Origin: Acidobacteriota bacterium
GTDB taxonomy: Bacteria > Acidobacteriota > Terriglobia > Terriglobales > SCQP01
Direction: 5' to 3'
Length of the DNA: 64,000 bases
Assembly: GCA_027459505.1 (NCBI GenBank)
Contig: DAIDIE010000036.1
Span: 124,001-188,000, forward strand
The notes beneath the pieces are model-generated. The model did no database searches and was not told where the DNA came from. It saw only the letters and a program-made list of their open reading frames with translations. Positions 17,617 through 26,396 of this stretch are shown here, piece by piece; position 1 is the first letter of the stretch, and every line of letters starts with the position of its first letter. Both the position numbers and the translations under genes were made by a program.

Positions 17617-17889
17617 CTAGGGATGCGAGCCATTGGCATCCGAGGCTTCTCGTTCATTCCCCCCCACCGGCTTGGGCTGCAACGGCTCGTCATCAGCGCG
17701 AAACTGGGTAGCCAGATGATGCATAAGGACGCGAACGGCGGCGCGGGCGTCCTCGCTGGGGTCGTTCTTCCAATGAAAGATGGCGTTGGCCAAAACCTGC
17801 TGGCCGCGAAGGTAATCATCCACGCTGAGCCGGCGGCGGTCGCCACGCGGCGGGAGCGGGGGCGGATTCATGGAAATGATCTCGGCCAT
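17617..17889 (-). CDS. Small hypothetical protein
   Basis: The 90-residue protein is unassigned. A short Pro-rich start (MNPPPLPPRGDRRRLSVDDYL) is followed by two amphipathic helices (GQQVLANAIFHWKNDPSEDARAAVRVLMHHLATQF) and a polar tail. It is divergent from ruvX, about 70 bp apart. An opposite-strand frame at 17542-17910 covers the same bases but looks less protein-like. It could be a small soluble regulator, and confidence that it is translated is moderate. Confidence 0.5.
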   Translation of the reverse strand: MAEIISMNPPPLPPRGDRRRLSVDDYLRGQQVLANAIFHWKNDPSEDARAAVRVLMHHLATQFRADDEPLQPKPVGGNEREASDANGSHP

Positions 17890-17957
17890 AGCAAACCTGT
17901 TAGATGGTAAGGAGGGCTGGCCCGTTGGCCCGGACGCTTTCCCTCATAATACTTCAG

Positions 17958-18440
17958 ATGAGCGCGTCGAACTCTGGTTTTGAAAACCCGCCGCCGCGCA
18001 CCTCCCCGGTGGGCCGCATGGCGGCGCTGGACTTGGGAGAACGCCGGATTGGAGTCGCCGTCTGCGATCCCTTGGGCCTCACAGTCACCGGCTTGCCAAC
18101 CATTCCGCGCGGCAGCCGCTACCGCGATGGGGAGGCATTGCTTGAACTGATGCAACAACAGGAGATTACCGGCTGGCTGATTGGCCTGCCCTTGAACATG
18201 GATGGCAGTGAGGGGGGCCGGGCGCGCAAAACCCGTCAATTCGGCGCCTGGCTGGCACGCATCAGCGCGCTCCCGGTCACTTACTGGGATGAACGACTGA
18301 CTTCGGTGGAAGCACAAAAACAGGTCTACGGAATGGCGCAGCGTGAGCAGGCACGCCGCGCCGTGGACCAGGCCTCCGCCGTCATTCTGCTGCGCAGTTA
18401 TCTGGAGCGCACTCCCCAGGACCAGCGATTGCGCTATTGA
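17958..18440 (+). CDS. ruvX: RuvX/YqgF family putative pre-16S rRNA nuclease
   Basis: The protein has 160 residues. The RNase H-like fold is marked by MAALDLGERRIGVAVCDPLG (first catalytic Asp), WLIGLPLNMDGSEGGRA, VTYWDERLTSVEA (Glu) and VDQASAVILLRSYL (last Asp). The family is essential in many bacteria and trims the 5' end of 16S rRNA; older annotation calls it a Holliday-junction resolvase-like protein. About 20 unconserved N-terminal residues precede the domain. It ends exactly where the convergent Ycf48/TonB_C gene ends (18440/18441), leaving no space for a terminator. Confidence 0.93.
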   Translation: MSASNSGFENPPPRTSPVGRMAALDLGERRIGVAVCDPLGLTVTGLPTIPRGSRYRDGEALLELMQQQEITGWLIGLPLNMDGSEGGRARKTRQFGAWLARISALPVTYWDERLTSVEAQKQVYGMAQREQARRAVDQASAVILLRSYLERTPQDQRLRY

Positions 18441-19769
18441 TCAGGGGACGTGGGGCTGTCTAGTGTCTAACAACTGCGGTTGCAGAATGCCCTGGGGATG
18501 ACGGTCTTTCAGCACGATTTCGGAAATGACCGTCTGTGGCCGCGGTTTGCCATCCAGCATGGCGGGGCGGTAACGCCATTTTTTGCGGACGTTGCGCAGT
18601 ACCGCGCGCGCTTCTTCGGCATCGACCGCGGATAAAAGGCGCACCCGGTGCAGGTGGCCGTCAATACCGACTTCCGCGCTGAGCATCACTCTGCCCGGCG
18701 CCAACACATCTTCGGGAGCCGGAGAGGGACAACGGCGGCAAACTGCCGGCTGCAGGCTGGCATTATCCGGCTGCGATTGCAATCCCGAAGTTGGCGCCTG
18801 CTGCGCAATTTGTGGTGTGGTCTTCGTCGTCAGTGAACACATCAGCCGTGAAGAAACCGAGCAAAAGCTGCCCTTGGCGGCGGCCCAGGGAGCGAAGTCC
18901 ACATGCGCGGGCCGTGTCCAGAAAATCGGCTGCGCACGGTCCAACTCAATCCAGCCGTTGGCCGTCAGACACCCCTGCGCGGTGCAGTTGGGCCGCGCCT
19001 CGGCGTGCAAATGCGTCACCTGCCAATGAGCGCCATGGGCGGAGGTCAACTCCAGTAACCGTCCACTGGCATTCACAATTGATGAGGACCCCTCTGCGGA
19101 ATGCCGCAGCGCATAAGCGGTGTACCGCCCATTGCGGGCAAGCACGTAGCGAATGTCCGCCTCTGGAAGCGCATCGCGGGTCCAGGTTTTACCGCCATCG
19201 CTGCTGCGATCAAGAAACGGGGCCGGCCCGGGAGAACCGTTGGCGTTATCGGCATAGGCCACCAGCAAGTGCTGCGCATCGGTCGCGGCGATGCTCTGTA
19301 TCCAAAGTCGCGGACCGCCCATGCCTTTAAATTTCTTGCCGTTGGTGGTGAACTCAAAGCCGTGTGTGGTGGCGAGCAGACCGTGTTTTTCGCCGCTGAA
19401 GCGAACACGCACCGCGGGTTTCGGCGCGCGGGCAATCCGTTTCCAATGCTGACCCCCGTCTTCAGAGCGCCAAACCTCGCCCATACTGCCCGCCGCGAAG
19501 GCCAGCCGATCATTCACAAACTGAATGTCGAACAGCATTTGTCCGGAACCACTCTTGTGATGCGTGATCCAGGTCTGGCCTCCATCCGCCGAGGAGGCGA
19601 TCATCGCGTGATCACCCACGACCCAGAGCGTGCCCTGATGGGCGATCAAGCCCAAAGCCATCGCGGGCAGCTTAGGATGCCAGGTGTTGACTGGTGGAGC
19701 GGGCTGCGTCGCCGCGAGCGGCAGGCACAACAGGAGCGCTATCTGCAAAAACGAGGAGAGTCGCTTCAT
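18441..19769 (-). CDS. Secreted Ycf48-like propeller fused to a TonB C-terminal domain
   Basis: The protein has 442 residues. A signal peptide (MKRLSSFLQIALLLCLPLAA) precedes a beta-propeller with Asp-box repeats (SADGGQTW, SEDGGQHW, SSDGGKTW), like the photosystem II assembly factor Ycf48 and sortilin-type propellers. A linker of low complexity follows, then about 80 residues matching the TonB C-terminal domain: LSAEVGIDGHLHRVRLLSAVDAEEARAVLRNVRKKWRYRPAMLDGKPRPQ (split here at its natural units). TonB_C domains bind outer-membrane partners or sit in secreted proteins of Acidobacteria. This combination suggests an envelope scaffold. It lies 11 bases behind the WYL regulator gene, likely in the same operon. 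Confidence 0.8.
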   Translation of the reverse strand: MKRLSSFLQIALLLCLPLAATQPAPPVNTWHPKLPAMALGLIAHQGTLWVVGDHAMIASSADGGQTWITHHKSGSGQMLFDIQFVNDRLAFAAGSMGEVWRSEDGGQHWKRIARAPKPAVRVRFSGEKHGLLATTHGFEFTTNGKKFKGMGGPRLWIQSIAATDAQHLLVAYADNANGSPGPAPFLDRSSDGGKTWTRDALPEADIRYVLARNGRYTAYALRHSAEGSSSIVNASGRLLELTSAHGAHWQVTHLHAEARPNCTAQGCLTANGWIELDRAQPIFWTRPAHVDFAPWAAAKGSFCSVSSRLMCSLTTKTTPQIAQQAPTSGLQSQPDNASLQPAVCRRCPSPAPEDVLAPGRVMLSAEVGIDGHLHRVRLLSAVDAEEARAVLRNVRKKWRYRPAMLDGKPRPQTVISEIVLKDRHPQGILQPQLLDTRQPHVP

Positions 19770-19780
19770 TTGCGCACATC

Positions 19781-20800
19781 TTAGCTCAATCCCAAGCCGC
19801 TGCTCAAGAACAGATCGTGAGATCCTCCACGCGCATCTTCGTGCGAGCCCAGCGCACGACTCAGCCGGTCCCTGAGCGCCTGCAGGCGTTCCAGCAATAC
19901 CAGCGGCTCAAGAATGCGAAACTCGATGCCGCTACTGGCAAGCAGCGCACACACCAGTTCCGGAGGACGCTTTGCCGCTATCAACCTGCAACCGCCTTCC
20001 ACCTCCTCCAGAGTGCCTGCCCCCGCGGGAATAAGCTTGCGCACCTCCTGCAACGACGCCTGCAGCAGGACGATGAGCGGCGGGTTCACGCCCTCACGCG
20101 AAATGGAGCGGGCCACATAAGCGGCATAGCCGCCAGCGGGTGGCTTGCGCGCCGTAAAGCGGCGGCGCAGAACGGCTGCGGACTTGATTCTATCCAGGCG
20201 AAACGTACGCCAATCCCCTCGCAACCGGTCCCACGCTGCCAGATACCACAGGCCGTGGACTGGAACCAGGTGTCCCGGCTCGACTTCTCGAATTGTCTCC
20301 TCACCACTGCGGCCGCAATAGTTCAAACGCACCAGTTCCCGGTCGCGGCACGCGCTGAGCAGAAGGGCCAGCACCCCGCTATCGGTAATCGGCGCACCTC
20401 CGTCCAGCGGCGTCACCGAGGTTTGTACCGCCTCCACACGGGCACGCAGCCGCCGCGGCAGGATGGGAATCAGTTTGGCCAGCGCCCGTACGCTGGGTTC
20501 TTGCATACCGCCCTGGGCCGAGGTCAAACTCAGCGCCACCGCGATCGCCACGGCCTCATCATCCTCCAGCATCAAGGGGGGCAGCGCCCCACCAGCGGAA
20601 AAGCGGTAGCCTCCCGCCACGCCGGGCGTGGACTCGACCTGGTAGCCCAGTTCACGCAAGCGTTCCACGTCGCGGCGTAAGGTACGAGGGGTAACCTCCA
20701 GCCGTTGCGCCAATTCGCCTCCGCTCCAGTAACGGCGGCTTTGGAACATGGATAGCAGGCGCAAAAGCCGTGGAGAGGCGCCGGGCATGGCTCCGATCAT
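19781..20800 (-). CDS. WYL-domain transcriptional regulator (YafY-type)
   Basis: The protein has about 339 residues from the ATG at 20800; an alternative ATG lies at 20788. An N-terminal HTH (RLLRLLSMFQSRRYWSGGELAQRLEVTPRTLRRDVERL) is followed by the WYL domain: LVRLNYCGRSGEETIREVEPGHLV, then HGLWYLAAWDRLRGDWRTFRLDRI, and a C-terminal WCX-like region. WYL domains sense ligands, often nucleic-acid or nucleotide related. The gene is divergent from a DinB-fold gene, and two inverted repeats lie in the shared upstream region, fitting a local autoregulator. The Ycf48/TonB_C gene follows directly. Confidence 0.88.
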   Translation of the reverse strand: MIGAMPGASPRLLRLLSMFQSRRYWSGGELAQRLEVTPRTLRRDVERLRELGYQVESTPGVAGGYRFSAGGALPPLMLEDDEAVAIAVALSLTSAQGGMQEPSVRALAKLIPILPRRLRARVEAVQTSVTPLDGGAPITDSGVLALLLSACRDRELVRLNYCGRSGEETIREVEPGHLVPVHGLWYLAAWDRLRGDWRTFRLDRIKSAAVLRRRFTARKPPAGGYAAYVARSISREGVNPPLIVLLQASLQEVRKLIPAGAGTLEEVEGGCRLIAAKRPPELVCALLASSGIEFRILEPLVLLERLQALRDRLSRALGSHEDARGGSHDLFLSSGLGLS

Positions 20801-20811
20801 GCCATAACATT

Positions 20812-20851
20812 GAGGACTGTTTCTGTCCTCAATAGGAAATAGTCTGTTCCT
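20812..20851. promoter_or_regulatory. Two inverted repeats in the WYL/DinB divergent region (candidate operator)
   Basis: GAGGACTGTTTCTGTCCTC (20812-20830) has perfect six-base arms around a seven-base centre. A second element, AGGAA-N8-TTCCT, lies at 20834-20851. Both sit between the WYL regulator and the divergent DinB-like gene. The position fits binding by the regulator itself, but this is inferred. Confidence 0.45.
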
Positions 20852-20898
20852 GCCCGCCCCAGTTTCAGATCGACGGCGGGCCAGCAAGGAATTCAGCT

Positions 20899-21399
20899 AT
20901 GACACTCACCAGCTTTTACCTCGAACAGCTTCGCAGCGAAGTCGCCATCAACCGCAAAATCCTCGCCCGGGTGCCGGCGGGCCGCAATGACTGGCAGCCA
21001 CACCCCAAGTCGATGCCATTGGGCAGGCTGGCTACCCTGGTGGCCAACATGCCCGGCTGGATTGCGATGATGATCGAACAGGACCAACTGGACTTTGCTC
21101 CTCCCGGCGGCCAGACACAACGCCCACCGCTGGCGGAGAACGGCGAGCAACTGCTGGAGCAGTTGCGCCTGGCGGCGGACAAAGCGGAGAAGGCACTGCA
21201 GTCCACCAGCGACAACCATCTGGCAACGAACTGGCGTTTGCTGGCTGGCGGGCACCTCATTCTGGAACAGCCCCGATCCATCTTCATGCGAGATGTCTTT
21301 CCGCACCTGGCCCACCACCGCGGCCAGCTCTCGGTTTACCTGCGCTTGAACGAAGCGCTGGTACCGGCCATTTATGGCCCCAGCGCCGACGAACAGTGA
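20899..21399 (+). CDS. DinB/YfiT-fold protein, first metal ligand substituted
   Basis: The protein has 166 residues with AAGGA well placed before the ATG. The four-helix DinB-like pattern is clear: WQPHPKSMPLGRLATLVANMPGW and the C-terminal HLAHHRGQLSVYLRL. In relatives of this subgroup the first motif usually has a His (LAxHVA) as a metal ligand, and here it is Leu47. Family members include thiol transferases and stress-induced hydrolases, but the substrate of this one is unknown. It is divergent from the WYL regulator and probably under its control. Confidence 0.82.
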   Translation: MTLTSFYLEQLRSEVAINRKILARVPAGRNDWQPHPKSMPLGRLATLVANMPGWIAMMIEQDQLDFAPPGGQTQRPPLAENGEQLLEQLRLAADKAEKALQSTSDNHLATNWRLLAGGHLILEQPRSIFMRDVFPHLAHHRGQLSVYLRLNEALVPAIYGPSADEQ

Positions 21400-21481
21400 C
21401 ATCCGCCGCTAGCTTTCCTCCCCTGCCTGCGGCGCTCCACCCGGGGCGCCGCCGTTTTCCGCTTGCAACGCGCTCCACCAT

Positions 21482-21530
21482 CGATCTCGAACCGGCCCGA
21501 TCTCAAATTGGCGTGATCTCGAACTGGCGT
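21482..21530 (+). repeat. Three imperfect 16-17-bp direct repeats upstream of dnaG
   Basis: Units CGATCTCGAACCGGCC, CGATCTCAAATTGGCGT and GATCTCGAACTGGCGT lie head to tail at 21482-21497, 21498-21514 and 21515-21530. They are about 75-120 bp before the primase start. The spacing is close to 1.5 helical turns. They could be protein-binding sites or a slippage product. Confidence 0.5.
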
Positions 21531-21603
21531 GGCGAAGCGGAAGCCGCTACCCTAAATGTGGTTCCGCCGCTGGTTGCTTGCCGGTTCGGCGCACCTGGTT
21601 TCC

Positions 21604-23442
21604 ATGTCTGACTTTTCTCAGGACCTCAAGGCACGCGCTGACATTGCCGCCATTGTGGGCGAGTTCGTGGTGCTGAAAAAAAGCGGCAGCGGCTGGACCG
21701 GTCTCTGCCCCTTCCATTCCGAGAAGAGTCCATCTTTTCAGGTGCACAGCCAGAAGCAGTTTTACTACTGCTTTGGCTGCCACGCACACGGCGACGTCTT
21801 CCAGTTCCTGATGCAGTTGCAAAAATTGAGCTTCCCGGAAGCGGTGGCGGCGGTGGCCGAACGCTTGCACATTCCCTTGCCGGAACATAGCGGCGGGGGG
21901 GAAGGCGGCAAGGAGCGGCAGGAACTGCTGCGCCTTCACGAGGAGGCGACGCAATTTTTTTGCCGGCAACTGCAGGCCGTCGAGGCCGCGTCGGCGCGCG
22001 CGTATCTGCAGGATCGCGAGGTTGCGCCCGCGGCTCTGCAGCGGTTTCAAATCGGCTACGCGCCCGACGGTGGGCGCACCCTCTCCAGCTTTCTGCGCAG
22101 CCGCAACTACGATCCGCAACTGGCGTTGACCGCGGGACTGTGTCAATTGCGGCGCGAGAGCGCATTGCGGCAGGAGCAGGAGGAGGCCGCCGGCGGGCAG
22201 CTGCGGCCGGGCGCCACCTGGGACGACATCTATGACCGCTTCCGCGGCCGCGTTGTTTTTCCTATCTGCAACGACCGGGGCAAGGTCATCGCCTTCGGGG
22301 CACGCGCTATTCACTCCGATCCAGCCCGCCCCGCCCCCAAGTACCTGAATTCCCCCGAGACACCGGTCTACACCAAGGGAAAGGTGCTCTACAACCTGGA
22401 TAAAGCGCGGGAAGCAATTCGGCGCCTGGGCTATTTCGTGTTGGTGGAGGGCTACCTCGACTGCATTTCGGTGTTCATGGCGGGCTTTGAAAACGTGGTG
22501 GCCAGTTGCGGAACCGCGCTCACCTCCACGCAGATCGCCTTGGTGGCGCGGCTTGGCAAGAACGCGGTGGTCAACTTTGATCCCGACAATGCGGGCAGCA
22601 ACGCCGCCGAGCGCTCCATTGGCTTGTTGCTCGAAGAAAACTTCCAAATCCGCGTGGTGACACTGCCGGGGGGACTCGATCCCGACCTGTTCATCCGCAA
22701 AAATGGGGCCGAGGGGTACAAACAGCAATTGGCGCAGAGCCGTCCCTACTTTGACTACCTGCTGGAGCGCGCCAGGAAGAACTTTGACGTGCGCCGCCCG
22801 GAAGCAAAGGTGGCCGCGATGGCCTTTCTCATGCCCTACATCAACCGCGTGCAGGACGCCATTGTGCGCAGCGAGATGGCCGACCAGATGGCGCACCAGC
22901 TCGGACTGGAAAGCGACGTGGTGCGCCAGGAGATCCGGCAGGCTAGCCGCCAACGGCGCTCGCGCCTCAACGCCACGCCCGAGGCTGCGGCGACCCTGCT
23001 GGAGTCGGAACAGCTCATTCTGCGCGCCTGGCTGGAGTGGGATGAGCACCGCGCCACCATCACCGGCCTGCTCCAGCAGGAGCAATTGCTGGAAGGGTTG
23101 GCCAGTCAAGCCTTGTTTGAACAACTCCTCCAGCGTCACTCGCAAGAAAAGTCCCTGGACGTGAGCGCCATTGCCACCGAACTGCCCGAACCGGATCGTC
23201 GGTTGCTGGCACAGATTCTCATGGGCCAGGGCGAGCAACTGTCCGAGCCGGCCGTGGCTGGGGCGGTCGAGGCGCTGCGTGACAGACGTCTGGACCTGCG
23301 CCGGCGCGACCTCAACAGCCGCATGCTGGCCGCCTCCCAATCCGGCGATCGAGAAGCGGTACAGGAGATTTACCGCGAGCGGCAGGAGTTGGACCGCGAG
23401 TTTGCCGAGAGGCGTTCCCGCTTTGAGATCCGGCGCCAGTAA
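21604..23442 (+). CDS. dnaG: DNA primase
   Basis: The protein has 612 residues from MSDFSQDLKARADI. The upstream 16 codons from 21556 look like noise. The zinc-binding domain has Cys35, His38, Cys56 and Cys59 (CPFH, YYCFGCH). The TOPRIM/RNA-polymerase domain has VEGYLDCIS and VNFDPDNAGSNAAERS with the catalytic acidic residues, plus RFRGRVVFPICNDRGKVIAFGARAI. A helical C-terminal region that would contact DnaB follows. It synthesises RNA primers at replication forks. The rpoD gene follows, the conserved macromolecular-synthesis order, although about 510 bp apart here. Confidence 0.95.
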   Translation: MSDFSQDLKARADIAAIVGEFVVLKKSGSGWTGLCPFHSEKSPSFQVHSQKQFYYCFGCHAHGDVFQFLMQLQKLSFPEAVAAVAERLHIPLPEHSGGGEGGKERQELLRLHEEATQFFCRQLQAVEAASARAYLQDREVAPAALQRFQIGYAPDGGRTLSSFLRSRNYDPQLALTAGLCQLRRESALRQEQEEAAGGQLRPGATWDDIYDRFRGRVVFPICNDRGKVIAFGARAIHSDPARPAPKYLNSPETPVYTKGKVLYNLDKAREAIRRLGYFVLVEGYLDCISVFMAGFENVVASCGTALTSTQIALVARLGKNAVVNFDPDNAGSNAAERSIGLLLEENFQIRVVTLPGGLDPDLFIRKNGAEGYKQQLAQSRPYFDYLLERARKNFDVRRPEAKVAAMAFLMPYINRVQDAIVRSEMADQMAHQLGLESDVVRQEIRQASRQRRSRLNATPEAAATLLESEQLILRAWLEWDEHRATITGLLQQEQLLEGLASQALFEQLLQRHSQEKSLDVSAIATELPEPDRRLLAQILMGQGEQLSEPAVAGAVEALRDRRLDLRRRDLNSRMLAASQSGDREAVQEIYRERQELDREFAERRSRFEIRRQ

Positions 23443-23953
23443 ATGTGGGGGCGATGGATGGCCATCCAGATGGATGGCCATCCAATTGCAATTCCTCATG
23501 AACGGCCGCATGCGGCCTGGGTTCCGGCCCCCGCGGGAATACCTGAAAACCCCCACCCCAGCAGGTGTTTCGACTTCCCCGGCACGCCCGCAAACCCCTT
23601 TGAAGTAACGGACGGGGACTGCCGATCATCTATACCATGGGGCGAGAAACTGCGGGGTTGACGGCTGGGGCTCGGGTGCGGCAAAAGGCTGCACTCCTCC
23701 ACTGCGGTGCAAAACTGCTACACTAAAGTTTTCATTGGCGGCTCAGGGGATAGGCACAAACGGGGCGGGCGGGTCCATTTTTCCGGACACGGTTTAAAAC
23801 CTTCCATCCTTCGCAGGCAGCGAGCTCAATGGGCTCCCGTACTGCCCTTTCGCGTGTATCTCCATATGCCGTTCTGGCATCGAGCCATATAGGTATCCCG
23901 GCCGCCGGTTGTGCGCCGCGGGATCGCTGCTGCCTTCCCTCAAAGGAGTGAAC
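23443..23953. other. dnaG-rpoD intergenic region, 511 bp
   Basis: No convincing gene is present, and the short frames have no domain character. The region holds two tandem palindromes just after dnaG (separate entry) and should contain an rpoD promoter. A TACACT near 23718 is a possible -10, but no matching -35 was found. The leader before rpoD is pyrimidine-rich and ends with AAAGGAG at 23942-23948. Confidence 0.5.
23455..23484. repeat. Tandem pair of perfect 14-bp palindromes after dnaG
   Basis: TGGATGGCCATCCA occurs at 23455-23468 and again at 23471-23484, exactly 16 bp apart. Each copy is a perfect palindrome. They begin 12 bp after the dnaG stop. They may form a cruciform or RNA hairpins, or bind a dimeric protein on one face of the helix. 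Confidence 0.8.
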
Positions 23954-25624
23954 TTGGCCATCGACGACAAATACGATGACATCAAAAAGCTGATCAACGT
24001 CGGCAAAGAGAAAGGTTATCTTTACGACGAGGTCAGCGAGGTACTGCCCGCCGACGATGGCGCGGGCGAAGACTTGGGGGAGATCCTGACCAGCTTTGGT
24101 CGCCCCGCCCCGGCCGAAGGTCTCGACGAGGTTAAAGAAGAAGTGGAGCGCGACGAGGAGGATGTCGAACTCGACCTCACCCCCGGCGCCCTGGAAAAGA
24201 CCAACGATCCGGTCCGCATGTACCTGCGCGAGATGGGCACCGTTCCCCTGCTCACCCGCGAAGGCGAAGTTGAGATTGCCAAGCGCATTGAACGCGGTCA
24301 GCTCAAGGTGCTGAAAGCGCTATCGCGCTCGCCGATCATCATCAAGGAAATTGTCGCGGTTGGCGAGGACCTCCGTCGCGGCCTGAAGAACATCAAAGAG
24401 GCCGTCACCGTCGACATCGAAGAGGACGAAATCTCTGAAGAGGTCCTGCAGCGCCGCACCAAAGAGGTCGTCGGCCGCATTGATGAGATTTCCGCCTTCT
24501 ACAAGAAGTTGGGGCAGTGCCGGGAAAAGCTGGCCGCCATCTCCAAGGTGAAGGATCCGCGCAAGCACCGCAAAGCGCGTTACCAGATCGCCCGTACCCA
24601 AGTGGAGATCTCGCGCTTGATCCGCGGCATGGGGTTCACCCACCCGGAACGCAAGCGCCTCATCGAAAAACTAACGCGCGTGGTGGACGAGCTGCGTCCG
24701 CTGGAGCAGCAGATCACTCGTCTGGAACGCAAGATCGAAGTCACCCGCAACCAGGACGTCGTCAAAGATTTGCGCCGCGACCAGCGCCAGATCAAGGATC
24801 AGATCGCCCAGGTGGAGAGCGAGGCTGGCGCTTCGGTTCCTGAACTGAAGCGCACGCGCAGCACGATTCTCTCCGGCGAGCACAACGCCGAGCAGGCCAA
24901 ACGCGAACTGATCGAGGCTAACCTGCGCCTGGTCGTCTCCATCGCGAAAAAGTACACCAACCGTGGCCTGCAATTCCTGGACCTGATTCAGGAGGGCAAC
25001 ATCGGGTTGATGAAGGCGGTGGACAAGTTCGAGTACCGCCGCGGCTACAAGTTCTCCACCTACGCAACCTGGTGGATTCGCCAGGCGATTACCCGCGCCA
25101 TTGCCGATCAGGCCCGCACCATCCGTATCCCGGTGCACATGATCGAAACCATTAACAAATTGATCCGCACCTCGCGGCAACTGGTGCAGGAACTGGGACG
25201 CGAACCCACCAGTGAAGAGATTGCCAAGCGCATGGACATCCCGGTGATCAAGGTTCGCAAGGTGCTCAAAATCGCCCAGGAACCAATCTCGCTGGAAACC
25301 CCGATTGGAGAGGAAGAAGACTCGCATCTGGGCGATTTCATCGAGGACCGGGCGGTGATCTCGCCCGCCGACGCGGTCATCAACGTCAACCTGAAGGAGC
25401 AGACCTCGCAGGTTTTGAAGACCTTAACGCCTCGCGAGGAAAAGGTCATCAAAATGCGCTTTGGGCTCGACGATGGCAGCGAGCACACCCTGGAAGAAGT
25501 GGGGCAGTCGTTTGCCGTTACGCGCGAGCGTATCCGGCAAATTGAAGCCAAAGCGCTCCGTAAACTGCGTCACCCTTCGCGCAGCCGCAAACTGCGAGCC
25601 TTTGTGGAAGGCATGACCGAATAG
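23954..25624 (+). CDS. rpoD: Primary RNA polymerase sigma factor (sigma-70/RpoD)
   Basis: The protein has 556 residues from a TTG with AAAGGAG 5-6 bases upstream. A short region 1.1 ([20 protein letters not shown]) precedes region 1.2 ([22 protein letters not shown]). A large coiled non-conserved region follows, then regions 2.1-2.4 ([39 protein letters not shown]), region 3 ([11 protein letters not shown]) and region 4 with the HTH ([30 protein letters not shown]). It directs housekeeping transcription. A strong terminator follows 18 bp after the stop. Confidence 0.96.
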   Translation: MAIDDKYDDIKKLINVGKEKGYLYDEVSEVLPADDGAGEDLGEILTSFGRPAPAEGLDEVKEEVERDEEDVELDLTPGALEKTNDPVRMYLREMGTVPLLTREGEVEIAKRIERGQLKVLKALSRSPIIIKEIVAVGEDLRRGLKNIKEAVTVDIEEDEISEEVLQRRTKEVVGRIDEISAFYKKLGQCREKLAAISKVKDPRKHRKARYQIARTQVEISRLIRGMGFTHPERKRLIEKLTRVVDELRPLEQQITRLERKIEVTRNQDVVKDLRRDQRQIKDQIAQVESEAGASVPELKRTRSTILSGEHNAEQAKRELIEANLRLVVSIAKKYTNRGLQFLDLIQEGNIGLMKAVDKFEYRRGYKFSTYATWWIRQAITRAIADQARTIRIPVHMIETINKLIRTSRQLVQELGREPTSEEIAKRMDIPVIKVRKVLKIAQEPISLETPIGEEEDSHLGDFIEDRAVISPADAVINVNLKEQTSQVLKTLTPREEKVIKMRFGLDDGSEHTLEEVGQSFAVTRERIRQIEAKALRKLRHPSRSRKLRAFVEGMTE

Positions 25625-25642
25625 TTGATCCTGCAAACAGAC

Positions 25643-25674
25643 AAAAAAGGCAGGCCTCTGGGCCTGCCTTTTTT
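25643..25674 (+). terminator. Rho-independent terminator after rpoD
   Basis: The stem GGCAGGCC/GGCCTGCC (25649-25656, 25661-25668) has a TCTG loop. It is flanked by six A residues upstream and six T residues downstream, so it can also act on the opposite strand. Confidence 0.92.
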
Positions 25675-25740
25675 CTGCGCGTCACTTTCTTACCTTCAGT
25701 GCGGCTTACGCGCTCGGCGGCACGCAAGCGCCGGACCCGC

Positions 25741-25785
25741 ATCTTATATGCCCCGATGTTGCATGCCTCGATCTTGCATGCCTCG
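25741..25785. repeat. Three 15-bp tandem repeats
   Basis: ATCTTATATGCCCCG, ATGTTGCATGCCTCG and ATCTTGCATGCCTCG are head to tail in the gap between rpoD and the zinc-ribbon gene. The last two units differ at one position. No gene crosses them, and they may be a small slippage array. Confidence 0.7.
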
Positions 25786-25812
25786 ACCGAACTGCTGGCC
25801 AACGAACTCGGG

Positions 25813-26208
25813 CTAGTCCGGGCGATAGCGAAGGTTGTTCAGCAGCAGCGCCAGCAGGAAGAACGCAATCGCGCCTAGCAACCACTGCACGCGCCAAAGC
25901 TGCACGGCCTGCCAATCCACCAGGTTCTGCTGCGCAAACACCACGCCCGTCACCAGCGCGGCGAGAATGCAGCCCACCCCGATCAGCAGCGAGATGAAAA
26001 CGGCGAGGTTGACGCGCTTGGGAAACCAGCTCGCCTGCACCCCCGGTACCACTGGAGGGCGTGCAGCTCCCGTCGCTTGTAAAGGCTTGCCGCATTGCAG
26101 GCAGAAGCGGGCATCGGGGGGCAGAGTGGCGCTGCAATTTGGACAGGCCACAAAGCCGACCGAAGGCTCATTGGCGTCCATGCTGGGAATGTGCATTGCA
26201 GACATCAT
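25813..26208 (-). CDS. Zinc-ribbon membrane protein
   Basis: The protein has 131 residues from the ATG at 26208, with CAGGAG 9 bases upstream. An N-terminal zinc ribbon (FVACPNCSATLPPDARFCLQCGKPL) holds two CxxC knuckles. After a Pro-rich link come two membrane helices (about residues 68-90 and 105-125). The order suggests a cytoplasmic ribbon anchored to the inner membrane. The function is unknown and the type is common in Acidobacteria. A possible promoter upstream is TTGTGG-N17-TAATAA on the minus strand. Confidence 0.75.
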   Translation of the reverse strand: MMSAMHIPSMDANEPSVGFVACPNCSATLPPDARFCLQCGKPLQATGAARPPVVPGVQASWFPKRVNLAVFISLLIGVGCILAALVTGVVFAQQNLVDWQAVQLWRVQWLLGAIAFFLLALLLNNLRYRPD

Positions 26209-26396
26209 AGCCGTAGACTCCTGAAAGCTACTTTTGCCCTTGCACGTCATTTGCCCATGCCTAAATCATTGAAAATGCGAGGCTTATTAGCATCCACTCT
26301 GTCCACCCACAAGGCAAAAAGCGCCATCGCAAAGGTCAGAATTGCGCTCTCGCTCACCAAAACGCGCGCTCGCCGCTCAGTCCAGGGCGAGGGCCA

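Noticed and set aside
21547..23556. 669-codon open frame antisense to dnaG
   Set aside because: The sense strand is unmistakable DNA primase, and the antisense protein is a low-information shadow.
23516..23600. Possible seventh copy of the dispersed element near dnaG
   Set aside because: It shares only GGCCGC and general GC-richness; the ordered blocks and closing hairpin are absent.
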